Positions 51,757 to 59,981 of a DNA stretch of 64,000 bases are shown piece by piece. Position 1 is the stretch's first letter; every line of letters starts with the position of its first letter. The notes under the pieces are model-generated. The model had not been told where the DNA came from and did no database searches. It worked only from the letters and a program-made list of their open reading frames with translations. Source of the stretch: UBA7862 sp050872785 (GTDB lineage Bacteria > Bacillota > Clostridia > Christensenellales > UBA1242); assembly GCA_050872785.1 (NCBI GenBank), contig JBNMHO010000005.1, forward strand, positions 4,545 to 68,544, read 5' to 3'. The translations under genes and the position numbers were made by a program.

Positions 51757-52797
51757 TCAGTCTGTAAAGTCAAAGAAATCATCGTCATCATCGTCTTTTT
51801 CTTTTGGCTTTACATAGTCTTTTGTAATTGTATTTCGCATATTCGTGTCGGCAATCATGTTTTGCAATTTATAATAGTCCATAACGCCAATCTTTCCCTC
51901 TTCAAACGCCTTGATAAGTGCCTTTGGAATTTCCGCTTCCGCTTGAATTTTCTCTGCGTTAAGTTCTTCTGCTCTTGCCTTCATTTCTTCAGTTCTTGCA
52001 ACAGCACGCAATCTTTCTTCTTCCGCTTTTGAAAGGGCTAAAGCACGTTCACGCTTGTCTTGTTCCAGTTGTTTTTCCGCCAGCAAATCTCGTCCCAAGT
52101 CAACAGATTTTGTGTCAACGGAAATCACGTCAAACGCACAATTTTTTGGGAAGCCCTTTGCCATAATAGACTTTGAAATGAGGTCTGGGTTTTGGAGTAA
52201 ATCAAGGTGACTTTTTGCCCCGCCAAGAACACTCAAAACGCCCTCTGTCACTCGAGATAAGATAACATCTTCGCCCGCTCCACCAATGGTGTTTGAAAGG
52301 TTGCCCCTTAGACTTACACTCATAACAACTTTAAGTTCCCTTCCGTCACAAGTTATAGCTTTTATTTCGTCTGTTTTAATAACCTTTGGCTTTATTGCAT
52401 CGTTCACAACTTTGCTAACGCTTAGTCCTGCAAGGTCAATGGCCTTTGCCGTGTCAAGTGACAAAACAACATCACTTGAATTTGCAAGTATCATTCCGTC
52501 AACAATCCCCACAACGTTGCCACCCGCAAGCATATGTCCCTCCAGTTCATCAAAACTTATTGGCAAGTTTGATTTTTTTGCTTTAACAAAACAAGTTGCA
52601 AGAGTTTTATAATCAAGTCTTCGCCATTTAAGTGAAGATAGTTTTCTTGCCGAAATATGCGCCCCCGCCCACAAAGCACTCCACCAAGTTTTAAAAGGCA
52701 CTGCAATGCAAAAAGCGATAATGCAAAGCACTAAGACTCCCGCAAGCACACTTAACGTTATTATTGAAGAAGTTGAAATACACAATATATTTTTCAT
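51757..52797 (-). CDS. floA: FloA flotillin-like protein
   Basis: FloA organises ordered membrane patches in Firmicutes. The 346-residue protein has an N-terminal membrane hairpin (residues 10-32), a PHB/SPFH-like domain (VKAKKSNLPISFDELEGHMLAGG; NVVGIVDGMILAN), a charged coiled coil (EQDKRERALALSKAEEERLR) and the family end PKALIKAFEEGKIGVMDYYK. The very acidic tip DDDDDDFF is distinctive. There is no NfeD gene beside it, unlike Bacillus, and no ribosome binding site; a -10 element ends six bases before the ATG. Confidence 0.9.
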   Translation of the reverse strand: MKNILCISTSSIITLSVLAGVLVLCIIAFCIAVPFKTWWSALWAGAHISARKLSSLKWRRLDYKTLATCFVKAKKSNLPISFDELEGHMLAGGNVVGIVDGMILANSSDVVLSLDTAKAIDLAGLSVSKVVNDAIKPKVIKTDEIKAITCDGRELKVVMSVSLRGNLSNTIGGAGEDVILSRVTEGVLSVLGGAKSHLDLLQNPDLISKSIMAKGFPKNCAFDVISVDTKSVDLGRDLLAEKQLEQDKRERALALSKAEEERLRAVARTEEMKARAEELNAEKIQAEAEIPKALIKAFEEGKIGVMDYYKLQNMIADTNMRNTITKDYVKPKEKDDDDDDFFDFTD

Positions 52798-52803
52798 GGC
52801 TTT

Positions 52804-52809
52804 ATTATA
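52804..52809 (-). promoter_or_regulatory. Extended -10 element directly before floA
   Basis: The minus strand reads TGATATAAT, a perfect extended -10, six bases before the floA ATG, with only a weak -35 (TTTATT). It predicts a leaderless floA mRNA, as for recJ. Confidence 0.5.
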
Positions 52810-52828
52810 TCACAAGGAGTAATAAAAA

Positions 52829-52862
52829 TAAAGACCCAATTTTTTAAAAATCAGGTCTTTTT
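52829..52862 (-). terminator. Terminator after nrdG
   Basis: On the minus strand AAAGACC and GGTCTTT form the stem with an inner ATTTTT/AAAAAT pairing, followed by ATTTTTATT. Confidence 0.75.
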
Positions 52863-52882
52863 GTAATATTATATATTTTCTC

Positions 52883-53566
52883 TTAGTCCACGCCCTTAAG
52901 TTGCACATTTTCTATATGTTTTTTTGCAATTTCCACTGCTTTTTGGTGATATTCCCGCCCTTGTTCACTCATATTTTTCTCGTTTTGTTCCACTTGCCTA
53001 TATTTCTGAATGGAATAACATTTTGCCCCAGCAATTTCCGAGCAAAGTCTATCCAGTTGCTCGTAAGATATATCTGGCGAAAGTGTTGTTCTAAATTCAT
53101 AGTCAACGTGATTATCAAGCAAATATTTTGCACTTTTTTTCACATTTTCCATAAGAGTTTGAGATATATTCCCCACAATTTGTGGATAATCTTCAAATGG
53201 TGCCTTTATATCCATAGCAACATAGTCTACAAGTTTGTTTTCCACAAGATATTTCAGTGTTTTAAAATCTGTGCCGTTTGTGTCAAGTTTACACAAAAAT
53301 CCCATGGACTTTATGCGAGTGATAAATTGAATAAGGTCTTTTTGAAGAGTTGGCTCGCCGCCGCTTACAACAACGCCGTCAAGAAATTTTTTGTGAGATG
53401 ACAAAAAGTCAAAAAACTTTTCTTCGTCAATTTTATTTTTCCCCACAAAAAGGTGAGAATTATGGCAATACCAGCATCTGAAATTGCAACCCGTTGTGAA
53501 CACCACACAAGCAATTTTGTGTGGATAGTCCACAAACGAATTTTTTACAAGTCCGCCAATTATCAT
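52883..53566 (-). CDS. nrdG: Anaerobic ribonucleotide reductase activating protein (radical SAM)
   Basis: The 227-residue enzyme uses SAM and a 4Fe-4S cluster to make the glycyl radical on NrdD. The cluster motif is CNFRCWYCHN, and the SAM-binding GGE is in GVVVSGGEPTLQKDL. It lies eight bases after nrdD with GGAGAAAA before the ATG. All key residues of the activase are present, which contrasts with the altered glycine site in its substrate. Confidence 0.92.
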   Translation of the reverse strand: MIIGGLVKNSFVDYPHKIACVVFTTGCNFRCWYCHNSHLFVGKNKIDEEKFFDFLSSHKKFLDGVVVSGGEPTLQKDLIQFITRIKSMGFLCKLDTNGTDFKTLKYLVENKLVDYVAMDIKAPFEDYPQIVGNISQTLMENVKKSAKYLLDNHVDYEFRTTLSPDISYEQLDRLCSEIAGAKCYSIQKYRQVEQNEKNMSEQGREYHQKAVEIAKKHIENVQLKGVD

Positions 53567-53574
53567 TTTTTCTC

Positions 53575-55707
53575 CTAGTTTTTGAAGTCACTTAGGCAGT
53601 CACTGTCGCAAACTTCGTCAAGTTCGTCTTCGTCAACAACAAACTTCTTTCTGTTCATATATTCGTCATATTTGCTGTCGTTGAAGTCTTGAACTGGACG
53701 CAAATAGCCAACAACTCTTGACCAAACTTCAGTTTTCTTGCCACATTCTGGACATTCAAAATGTTCGCCCGTGATGTATCCATGGTCTTCGCAAACGCTG
53801 AATGTTGGAGTGATTGAAATGTATGGCATTTTTGAAGTTTCAAATATTTTCTTAATTAGTCGCTTGCAGACTTCCTTATCTTCAATTTTTTCACCAAGAT
53901 AAAGGTGCAAAACTGTGCCGCCTGTGTAAAGTGATTGAAGCTCGTCTTGAAGTGAAACAACTTTGAAAATGTCGTCTGTATATTCCACTGGCACTTGTGT
54001 GGAGTTGGTGTAACTGACAGCACGTTTTCCAGCGGTTATGATGTCTGGGAATCTCTTTTTGTCGAGTTTTGCAAGTCTTGCACTAACACCTTCTGCTGGG
54101 GTTGCTTCTAGGTTATATTGATTTCCCGTTTCTTGTTGATATTCCACCATTTTTTGACGGAGATAGTTCATAACTTTAAGAGCAAATGCTTGTCCCTCTG
54201 GGGTTGTTATGTCCTTGCCCATAAAGTTAAGCAAACTTTCATTCATACCCACAATTCCGATTGTGTTGAAGTGGTTGCTCCAATAGCCGCCCGTTCTCTT
54301 TTTGACGTCACGAAGATAGAATTTGCAATATGGATAAAGCCCTCTTTCTGTTTGTGCTTCTACAACTTTTCTTTTAAGTTCAAGCGAACTCTTGGCAATG
54401 TCGGCATATTTTGAAAGCATTGCAAAATATTCTGTTTCATTTTCTGCAAGGTAGCCAATTCTTGGCAGGTTGATTGTCACAACACCAATGGAGCCTGTAA
54501 GTGGGTTGGAGCCGAAAAGTCCGCCACCACGTTTTCTAAGTTCCGAAACATTAAGTCTAAGTCTGCAGCACATGCTAACAGCATCTTCTGGCGACAAGTC
54601 GGAGTTAACAAAGTTTGCAAAATAAGGAATTCCATATTTGCAAGTTATGTCCATAATTGAATTTACAACGTCACTGTCCCAGTCCATGTCTTTTGTAATA
54701 TTTATAGTTGGAATTGGGAATGTGAAAACTCTGCCCTTTGAGTCGCCTTCAAGCATAACTTCGCAGAATGCTTTGTTAATAATGTCCATTTCCGCTTGAT
54801 AGTCGCCATATGTTGTGTCTTGAAGTTCGCCTCCAATAACAACTGGTTGGTCTTTCAAAGTTTTTGGGCATTTAATATCCAAAGTTATATTAGAAAATGG
54901 GCATTGGAAGCCAACACGTGTTGGAACATTCATATTAAAAATGAACTCTTGCAAGCATTGTTTAACTTCTTCAAATGAAAGGTTGTCTTTTCTGACAAAT
55001 GGAGCGCAATAAGTGTCAAAACTGCTCCATGCTTGAGCGCCAGCGGTTTCGCCTTGAGTTGTGAAAGTGGCATTTACAACTTGCCCTAGGAACGAACCCA
55101 AATGTTTTGGTGGTTTGCTGGACATTTTTCTTGGTACTCCAGTAAAGCCTTCTGTCAAAATTTGTCTTAAATCCCAACCCACGCAATATGCACCAAAGAA
55201 GCCAAGGTCGTGCAAGTGGATAGCACCCGATTCGTGAGCCTCTTTCACTTCTTGTGGATAAATTTCATTGAGCCAGTAGTTTCTTGTAAAGGTTTCTCTA
55301 ACATAGTTATTAAGTCCGGCAACACTATGTTGCATATTTGCGTTTTCTTTAACTGCCCAGTCGGCACTGTCAAGATATTTTGTAAATAGGTCAATAGTAG
55401 CCCCAGTAAGAGCATTCATTTCCCTTGCGGAAGTTCTTTTTTCCCTATACAAAATGTAAGCCTTTGCAACTCTTGCGTGTCTGTTTTCAATAAGCACCTT
55501 TTCAACAGTATCTTGAATTTGCTCCACTGCTGGAACCTTTGAGCCGTTGGTTGCAATCAAAATTTTCTCAACTTGGTCTGCTAAGTTTTCTGCCAACTCC
55601 CTGTCATGTCCGTCACATGCAAGTGCAGCCTTAAAAATTGCGTCTGCAATCTTGGACTTTTTGTATTCCTCAATTTTCCCATCTCTTTTTCTAACTTGTG
55701 TTATCAT
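53575..55707 (-). CDS. nrdD: Anaerobic (class III) ribonucleoside-triphosphate reductase, radical glycine replaced by serine
   Basis: The 710-residue protein has an N-terminal ATP cone (VRKRDGKIEEYKKSKIADAI), the reductase barrel (NVPTRVGFQCPFSNITLDIK; RLRLNVSELRKRGGGLFG) and a C-terminal zinc site (CEDHGY with CPECGKKTE). The glycyl-radical motif usually reads RVxGYxRPVxxWNxGK; here it is RVVGYLRPVQDFNDSK, with Ser678 (codon AGC at 53674-53676) in place of the glycine. A short tail with CDSDC follows. Without that glycine the normal mechanism should fail, unless a second radical site or separate radical protein is used. nrdG is coupled downstream. Confidence 0.92.
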   Translation of the reverse strand: MITQVRKRDGKIEEYKKSKIADAIFKAALACDGHDRELAENLADQVEKILIATNGSKVPAVEQIQDTVEKVLIENRHARVAKAYILYREKRTSAREMNALTGATIDLFTKYLDSADWAVKENANMQHSVAGLNNYVRETFTRNYWLNEIYPQEVKEAHESGAIHLHDLGFFGAYCVGWDLRQILTEGFTGVPRKMSSKPPKHLGSFLGQVVNATFTTQGETAGAQAWSSFDTYCAPFVRKDNLSFEEVKQCLQEFIFNMNVPTRVGFQCPFSNITLDIKCPKTLKDQPVVIGGELQDTTYGDYQAEMDIINKAFCEVMLEGDSKGRVFTFPIPTINITKDMDWDSDVVNSIMDITCKYGIPYFANFVNSDLSPEDAVSMCCRLRLNVSELRKRGGGLFGSNPLTGSIGVVTINLPRIGYLAENETEYFAMLSKYADIAKSSLELKRKVVEAQTERGLYPYCKFYLRDVKKRTGGYWSNHFNTIGIVGMNESLLNFMGKDITTPEGQAFALKVMNYLRQKMVEYQQETGNQYNLEATPAEGVSARLAKLDKKRFPDIITAGKRAVSYTNSTQVPVEYTDDIFKVVSLQDELQSLYTGGTVLHLYLGEKIEDKEVCKRLIKKIFETSKMPYISITPTFSVCEDHGYITGEHFECPECGKKTEVWSRVVGYLRPVQDFNDSKYDEYMNRKKFVVDEDELDEVCDSDCLSDFKN

Positions 55708-55726
55708 ATTTCTTCTCCTTTAAAGT

Positions 55727-55776
55727 CAAGTTGGCGGGGGTTAAATAATTTCTCCTGAGGTTTCGCCACTTGCCCC
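55727..55776 (-). promoter_or_regulatory. Structured element in the nrdD 5' leader
   Basis: On the minus strand CAAGTGGCG pairs with CGCCAACTTG (one bulge), with GGGG and CCCC able to pair as well, close to the nrdD ribosome binding site. The leader is about 100 bases long. It matches no riboswitch class that I can identify. Confidence 0.35.
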
Positions 55777-55818
55777 AAAAACACGCTGGCTCTTGCCCTT
55801 CAACTTTCAAACACTGAA

Positions 55819-55848
55819 ACTTTATCACAACACAACATCTTGTGTCAA
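55819..55848 (-). promoter_or_regulatory. nrdD: nrdD promoter overlapped by an NrdR-type operator
   Basis: TTGACA and TAAAGT are 18 bases apart on the minus strand. Between them lies ACACAACATCTTGTGT (55830-55845), a palindrome of the NrdR-box form ACACnnnATnnnGTGT. A second palindrome, CACAAAAT-ACTAC-ATTTTGTG (55857-55877), lies about three helical turns upstream, close to the paired-box spacing of NrdR. NrdR represses ribonucleotide reductase genes. Confidence 0.6.
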
Positions 55849-56102
55849 CAAATTTTCACAAAATACTACATTTTGTGGTTTTTTTGTTCATTTGCACAAA
55901 TTTAAAATAAATTTTTATACATAATTTTGCATAAAAACATAACAAAATTCGTCAAAATTCCCCACCGCCCAAAAACTCATTTTTGTTTGAAATAAAGCAC
56001 CTTTCCGTGGGAAAACAGCCCCCTCAAACGCCACTCAAAACGAATGAATAAACATTAAAACACACTTTTCCGCCCCGTCCAAAAAGTCCACCACAATATG
56101 TA

Positions 56103-56140
56103 GAAAAAAAACAAAAGATGTCCCCAAGGAACACCTTTTT
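56103..56140 (-). terminator. Terminator after the MBL-fold gene
   Basis: On the minus strand GGTGTTCC and GGGGACATC pair with two G-U pairs around TT, followed by TTTTGTTTTTTTT. The remaining gene-free stretch from 55878 to 56102 shows nothing recognisable. Confidence 0.65.
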
Positions 56141-56166
56141 CATTTCATGTAACATGTTATATCCTT

Positions 56167-57408
56167 TCAATCTTTACTCTTAACTTTCTTTTTGCTTCTT
56201 TTAAAGAACACAAACCACGAAAGGGCGAGGATAATGCCGCCGACTATAACAATATATTTCCATTCGACATAACTGTCGGAAACATGGTTGTAGTTGCTTT
56301 GGGAAACTGGCATATCGTCGTTTGACGAGAATACAATGCTTCCCTCTTCGTCCGTTCTGTGAATTGTAATTGACATTGCTTCAAGTCTAGTAACAACAGA
56401 AGATTTTGGGTGACCATATTTGTTGTTCTTTCCACAACTGATAATTGCAATTTCTGGTTTTATCACGTCCAAAAATGCTTGACTTGAGGAAGTGTCACTG
56501 CCATGGTGACCAACTTTTAGAATATTGCAGTCAAACACGCTTGGAGTGGAAGTAATTGCAGTTTGATAATTGTCGATAAATTCCTTTTCCGTTTTTGTTG
56601 AAGCGTCACCAGTAAATGTGTATTTTATTCCACAAATGTTTGCAATGATAATTGGGCTGTAGTCGTTGACGTCTGTGTAACTTGTTTCAACTGGTCCATA
56701 GAACACAAAGGAATAGTTTTCGCTTTCAATTTTTACGTCTGCCTCGTTTCTGTTCATGACAAGTCCTGGTTCATTATATGCACTGGTGATTGTATTTTCC
56801 CAAACTTTTGTTGTAACAACTTTGTAATTCGGGTTTTCTATTTTGTTGTTGTTCTTTTCATAATTTGAGTAGCACTTTGGAAGATAGAAAGTTTTTATTT
56901 CATAAAGTCCAAAGATTGTTGCAGCGTTGCCCACATGGTCGTTGTCGGTGTGAGTTAGGATAAAATAGTCAATAGTTGTAATGTTTAGGGCGTCTATGTA
57001 TTTGACAAGTGCATTTTTGGCACTTGGGTCGCCGGTGTCAATGAGCATAGTTTTGCTATCGGGCAGTTGTATCAAAGTGGCGTCACCCTGTCCCACATCA
57101 ATAAAGTGAACTTTATAATCGCCCGTTGCAATGGCAGACTCAAACTGGAATGTTGTTTTGTTAATTTGTCTTTCAATGTTCGTTGAAAAGAACAAACTCA
57201 CAATAAGTGTCACCCAAAGAATTGAGTAAATGACAAGTTTAAATGCAGTTTTTGCTTTTGTTTTGCTACTCATTGCCCTTGTTTCCACTTTTTCGCCACG
57301 AGCAAGTTTTGACACATTGTTAATTGCCTTTTTCTTCTTTTTTCTAACTTCTTTGCTTATTTGCTTTTTCGCAAAATTTCGAAGTTCATCATCTTGTCTT
57401 TTATCCAT
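56167..57408 (-). CDS. ComEC/Rec2-like metallo-beta-lactamase-fold protein, membrane anchored
   Basis: The 413-residue protein has a basic cytoplasmic head, one membrane helix (about residues 58-76), an MBL domain, and a second membrane helix near the C-terminus (383-402). The MBL domain has VHFIDVGQGDATLIQLP, LIDTGD, the metal motif THTDNDHVG, and VGHHGSDTSSSQAF. It matches the C-terminal MBL part of the DNA-uptake protein ComEC, but without the channel domain, so it is a stand-alone extracellular hydrolase, possibly a nuclease. The patatin gene lies eight bases upstream. Confidence 0.8.
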   Translation of the reverse strand: MDKRQDDELRNFAKKQISKEVRKKKKKAINNVSKLARGEKVETRAMSSKTKAKTAFKLVIYSILWVTLIVSLFFSTNIERQINKTTFQFESAIATGDYKVHFIDVGQGDATLIQLPDSKTMLIDTGDPSAKNALVKYIDALNITTIDYFILTHTDNDHVGNAATIFGLYEIKTFYLPKCYSNYEKNNNKIENPNYKVVTTKVWENTITSAYNEPGLVMNRNEADVKIESENYSFVFYGPVETSYTDVNDYSPIIIANICGIKYTFTGDASTKTEKEFIDNYQTAITSTPSVFDCNILKVGHHGSDTSSSQAFLDVIKPEIAIISCGKNNKYGHPKSSVVTRLEAMSITIHRTDEEGSIVFSSNDDMPVSQSNYNHVSDSYVEWKYIVIVGGIILALSWFVFFKRSKKKVKSKD

Positions 57409-57416
57409 TTTTCACC

Positions 57417-58286
57417 TCAAACAATCTTTTGTCTATTTTCGCTTGCAAGTTTAAATCTAATTTTGTGTGCTTTTTTTGGTTTTTTGGAGATAAGCTCCAA
57501 AATTTTTGGCACTGCCTCTATCCCCGCTTGATAGCCCTCAGCAAACATTGCGTCAACTTCGTCAATCTTTGTTGACTTATATTCCTTCATGCTTGGAGCA
57601 ACAACAATATCCGCATTCAAATATCCCTTTGTGCAGTTGCTTTTTGTCATAATTCTTATTGTTGCCAAAAGAACGTCTAGCACTTTTAGTGATGAAGTTC
57701 CATATCCACGTGTGGAGTTAACGTCAACCGCCACCACATAGTCACACCCAAAATGTCTTGGCACATCGCTTGGAATGTTGTTTTGCAAACCGCCGTCACT
57801 TAGGTGCATATCTTCATATTCCACTGGCACAAACACCCCCGGCACAGCACAACTTCCGCTTACAATTTTGGCAAGGTTGCCACGAGTGAAAGCAATTTCC
57901 CTTGAAGTTATGAGGTCAACCGCCACCGCCGCAAAAGGAATTTTTGCACTTGAAATATCCACATCACCCAAGTTGTCTTTAATAAGTTCTTGAATTCCGT
58001 CAGTTTTTGAGGGCATAAAGAATTTGCTACGTCTTATATCCTTAACTCTTATTGAATGTGCAATTTGTAACATTTCATCAGCCGTCTTGCCAAAACTATA
58101 CATCGCCCCAACAATGGAGCCAGCACTTGTTCCAGCAACGTAGTCAAAAGTTATTCCGTTTTCTTCAAACGCTTTCAAAACCCCAATGTGAGCAATTCCT
58201 CTAGCACCGCCGCCACCCAATGCAAGCCCAATTTTCACCTTTTTATTTTTTACTGGGACATCTCGCTTCTGTTCAAAAAATCTCAT
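57417..58286 (-). CDS. Patatin-like phospholipase (RssA/YlbK type)
   Basis: The 289-residue protein has the oxyanion loop GGGGARGIAHIG, the nucleophile motif GTSAGS and the DGG motif (LSDGGLQNN), the Ser-Asp dyad of bacterial patatins. It is expected to be a serine acyl hydrolase acting on membrane lipids from the inside. The start follows AAAGGGAATG, and it is co-transcribed with the ComEC-like gene. Confidence 0.9.
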   Translation of the reverse strand: MRFFEQKRDVPVKNKKVKIGLALGGGGARGIAHIGVLKAFEENGITFDYVAGTSAGSIVGAMYSFGKTADEMLQIAHSIRVKDIRRSKFFMPSKTDGIQELIKDNLGDVDISSAKIPFAAVAVDLITSREIAFTRGNLAKIVSGSCAVPGVFVPVEYEDMHLSDGGLQNNIPSDVPRHFGCDYVVAVDVNSTRGYGTSSLKVLDVLLATIRIMTKSNCTKGYLNADIVVAPSMKEYKSTKIDEVDAMFAEGYQAGIEAVPKILELISKKPKKAHKIRFKLASENRQKIV

Positions 58287-58449
58287 TTTTCATTCCCTTT
58301 TCACAAGATTATATCCATATTTTAATTTAAAAAGTATCTTTGTGACAATCTTATCTAAAATTATTCTGTAATCAAACATTTTAAGTTTCGATTTGTAATA
58401 AAACTTTTGTCACAAGAAGATAATATCACAATTCTTTTTATTTTCAAAA

Positions 58450-58480
58450 CAAAAAAACCAAGAGAAATTTCCCTTGGTCG
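58450..58480 (-). terminator. Terminator after the coiled-coil membrane protein gene
   Basis: On the minus strand ACCAAGGGAAA and TTTCTCTTGGT form the stem, followed by seven T. Confidence 0.75.
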
Positions 58481-58494
58481 TTTTGATTTGAGTT

Positions 58495-59685
58495 TTAGTT
58501 GTTTGAAGAATTGTCGTCAGATGTGTTGTCGTCTTGAGGCACAACATTCACGTTTTCTTCGGCTTCTTTTGCCGCTTGTTCGTCAAGAAGTCTAATTTTT
58601 TCTTCAAGGTCTGCAATATCCATTTTAAGTTCGTCATGGCTCTTGTTTAGGAAAGCATTTGCTCTTTCAAGAATTGGATATCTGTCCTTGTTCTTTTGCA
58701 TAACTTCTTCGCAGTGTTGAACAGAAAGTCTAAGTCCTTCAAGAAGGTCAAGTTCTTGTGTAAGTTTGTTTGCTTTTTCTTCGTCAATGTCAACATAGTT
58801 GTTCACGCCATAAAGCACAACTTTTTGTTTTGCAACGATTGCTTCTTTTCTGCGAAGTTTTCTCTTGTCGTTGTCAAGTGTCATATTAACACGTCTAAGT
58901 GGCAAGAATTCCTTTTTGTTTGCAGAAAGTTCTTTTTCGTTTTCTTTAAGTCTTTGTTTTAGGACTTCAAGTCTTTGTTCAAGTTCTTCTCTGCTGCCAG
59001 AAACAACTGTAACATTTTCTTCTGCAGATTTATCTTCCAAGTCCTTAATTGTCTTTTGATTTTCTTCAAGTTGTCTTTCAAGTTCTGCAATTTTTTCTTC
59101 AAGTTCTTTTTGACGAGTTTCAGCATCTTCTGCTTGTTTTTGAGCAGCTTCTGCTTGGCTCATTGCTTCTTCGGCTTGCTTTTGAGCTTCGTCAAGTTCT
59201 GCTTGAGCTTTCTTTTCTTCATCAAGTCTTGCAACTTCTTTTCTTGTTTCCTCAGTGATTTCTGCAATCACTTCGTCTGGGTCAGCTTCTTTTTCAGCTG
59301 GCACAACAACTGCTTCTTGTTGTGGTTGAAGGTTGCTTGCTTTCAAAGCGGCTTCTTCTTTTGCTGCTTTGTCAAGGTCAACTTCAGTTTCTTCCATTCC
59401 TTGTTCTGGAGCCATTTCCTCAGATTCTTCAGTCTTTTCAACTGGTTCTGCAGGAGTTTCTTCTTCGGCTTGTTTCAAAACAGGACGTTCTTGCTCCTCG
59501 TCTGGAGCGTTCAGGAGTTTTGGTCTTGTAACAGGTTTGTCTTCGTCTTTCTTGTGGCGTTTAAAGAAAATTCCGTTGGTGCCATCAACGATGGAGATGA
59601 AGAGGTCTGACAAGAAAACAATAATAAATGCCGCAACTACGATAATTCCGATAACCCCTAGAATGTTCAAAAAAGTATCCAACAT
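58495..59685 (-). CDS. Membrane-anchored long coiled-coil protein of unknown function
   Basis: The 396-residue protein has one N-terminal membrane helix (residues 5-33), then a Pro/Glu-rich region, then about 230 residues of Glu/Lys/Gln/Ala heptads (residues 120-370) that should form a long coiled coil, and an Asn/Asp tail (DDNTSDDNSSNN). The helix and the FFKRHKKDEDKP boundary suggest that the coil is in the cytoplasm. No enzyme motif is present; a structural or scaffold role is likely. It has its own promoter and terminator. Confidence 0.65.
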   Translation of the reverse strand: MLDTFLNILGVIGIIVVAAFIIVFLSDLFISIVDGTNGIFFKRHKKDEDKPVTRPKLLNAPDEEQERPVLKQAEEETPAEPVEKTEESEEMAPEQGMEETEVDLDKAAKEEAALKASNLQPQQEAVVVPAEKEADPDEVIAEITEETRKEVARLDEEKKAQAELDEAQKQAEEAMSQAEAAQKQAEDAETRQKELEEKIAELERQLEENQKTIKDLEDKSAEENVTVVSGSREELEQRLEVLKQRLKENEKELSANKKEFLPLRRVNMTLDNDKRKLRRKEAIVAKQKVVLYGVNNYVDIDEEKANKLTQELDLLEGLRLSVQHCEEVMQKNKDRYPILERANAFLNKSHDELKMDIADLEEKIRLLDEQAAKEAEENVNVVPQDDNTSDDNSSNN

Positions 59686-59720
59686 TATCCTTTTACCTCA
59701 CTTTCTTTGTTGATACCAAG

Positions 59721-59749
59721 ATTTTAGCACAATGGCAATATCTTGTCAA
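59721..59749 (-). promoter_or_regulatory. Promoter of the coiled-coil protein gene
   Basis: On the minus strand TTGACA and TAAAAT are 17 bases apart, followed by GAGGTAAAAGGA before the ATG. The rest of the gap up to 59981 is AT-rich, with one nine-base inverted repeat (CCCAAAAAT/ATTTTTGGG, 59926-59957) that lacks a T run. Confidence 0.75.
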
Positions 59750-59981
59750 TATTGAAAAATAAATTTGGGCAAAACGCCAATAATATGTCTAAATATTATA
59801 TATTTTACGCAAATTTGTTGATTTTAATTACAAAATAGCAACACCCTCTCGTTTTCAGAATAGTAACTCAAGCCTCTATTTATTCGAGTTCAACATTTCA
59901 ATTATAAAACAGGCTTTCCTCTTTCCCAAAAATTTCGCGTTGCTGCTATTTTTGGGAGCCCTATTTTTTGCAATGGAATAA

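Noticed and set aside
55727..55800. nrdD leader as a cobalamin riboswitch (fragments like AGCCAG, CAGGAGA and CCCCCGCCAAC)
   Set aside because: The fragments occur in the wrong order and spacing for the B12 box and core, and the element is too short.
59926..59957. Inverted repeat CCCAAAAAT/ATTTTTGGG as a terminator
   Set aside because: The stem is good, but no T run follows directly on either strand; the role is left open.
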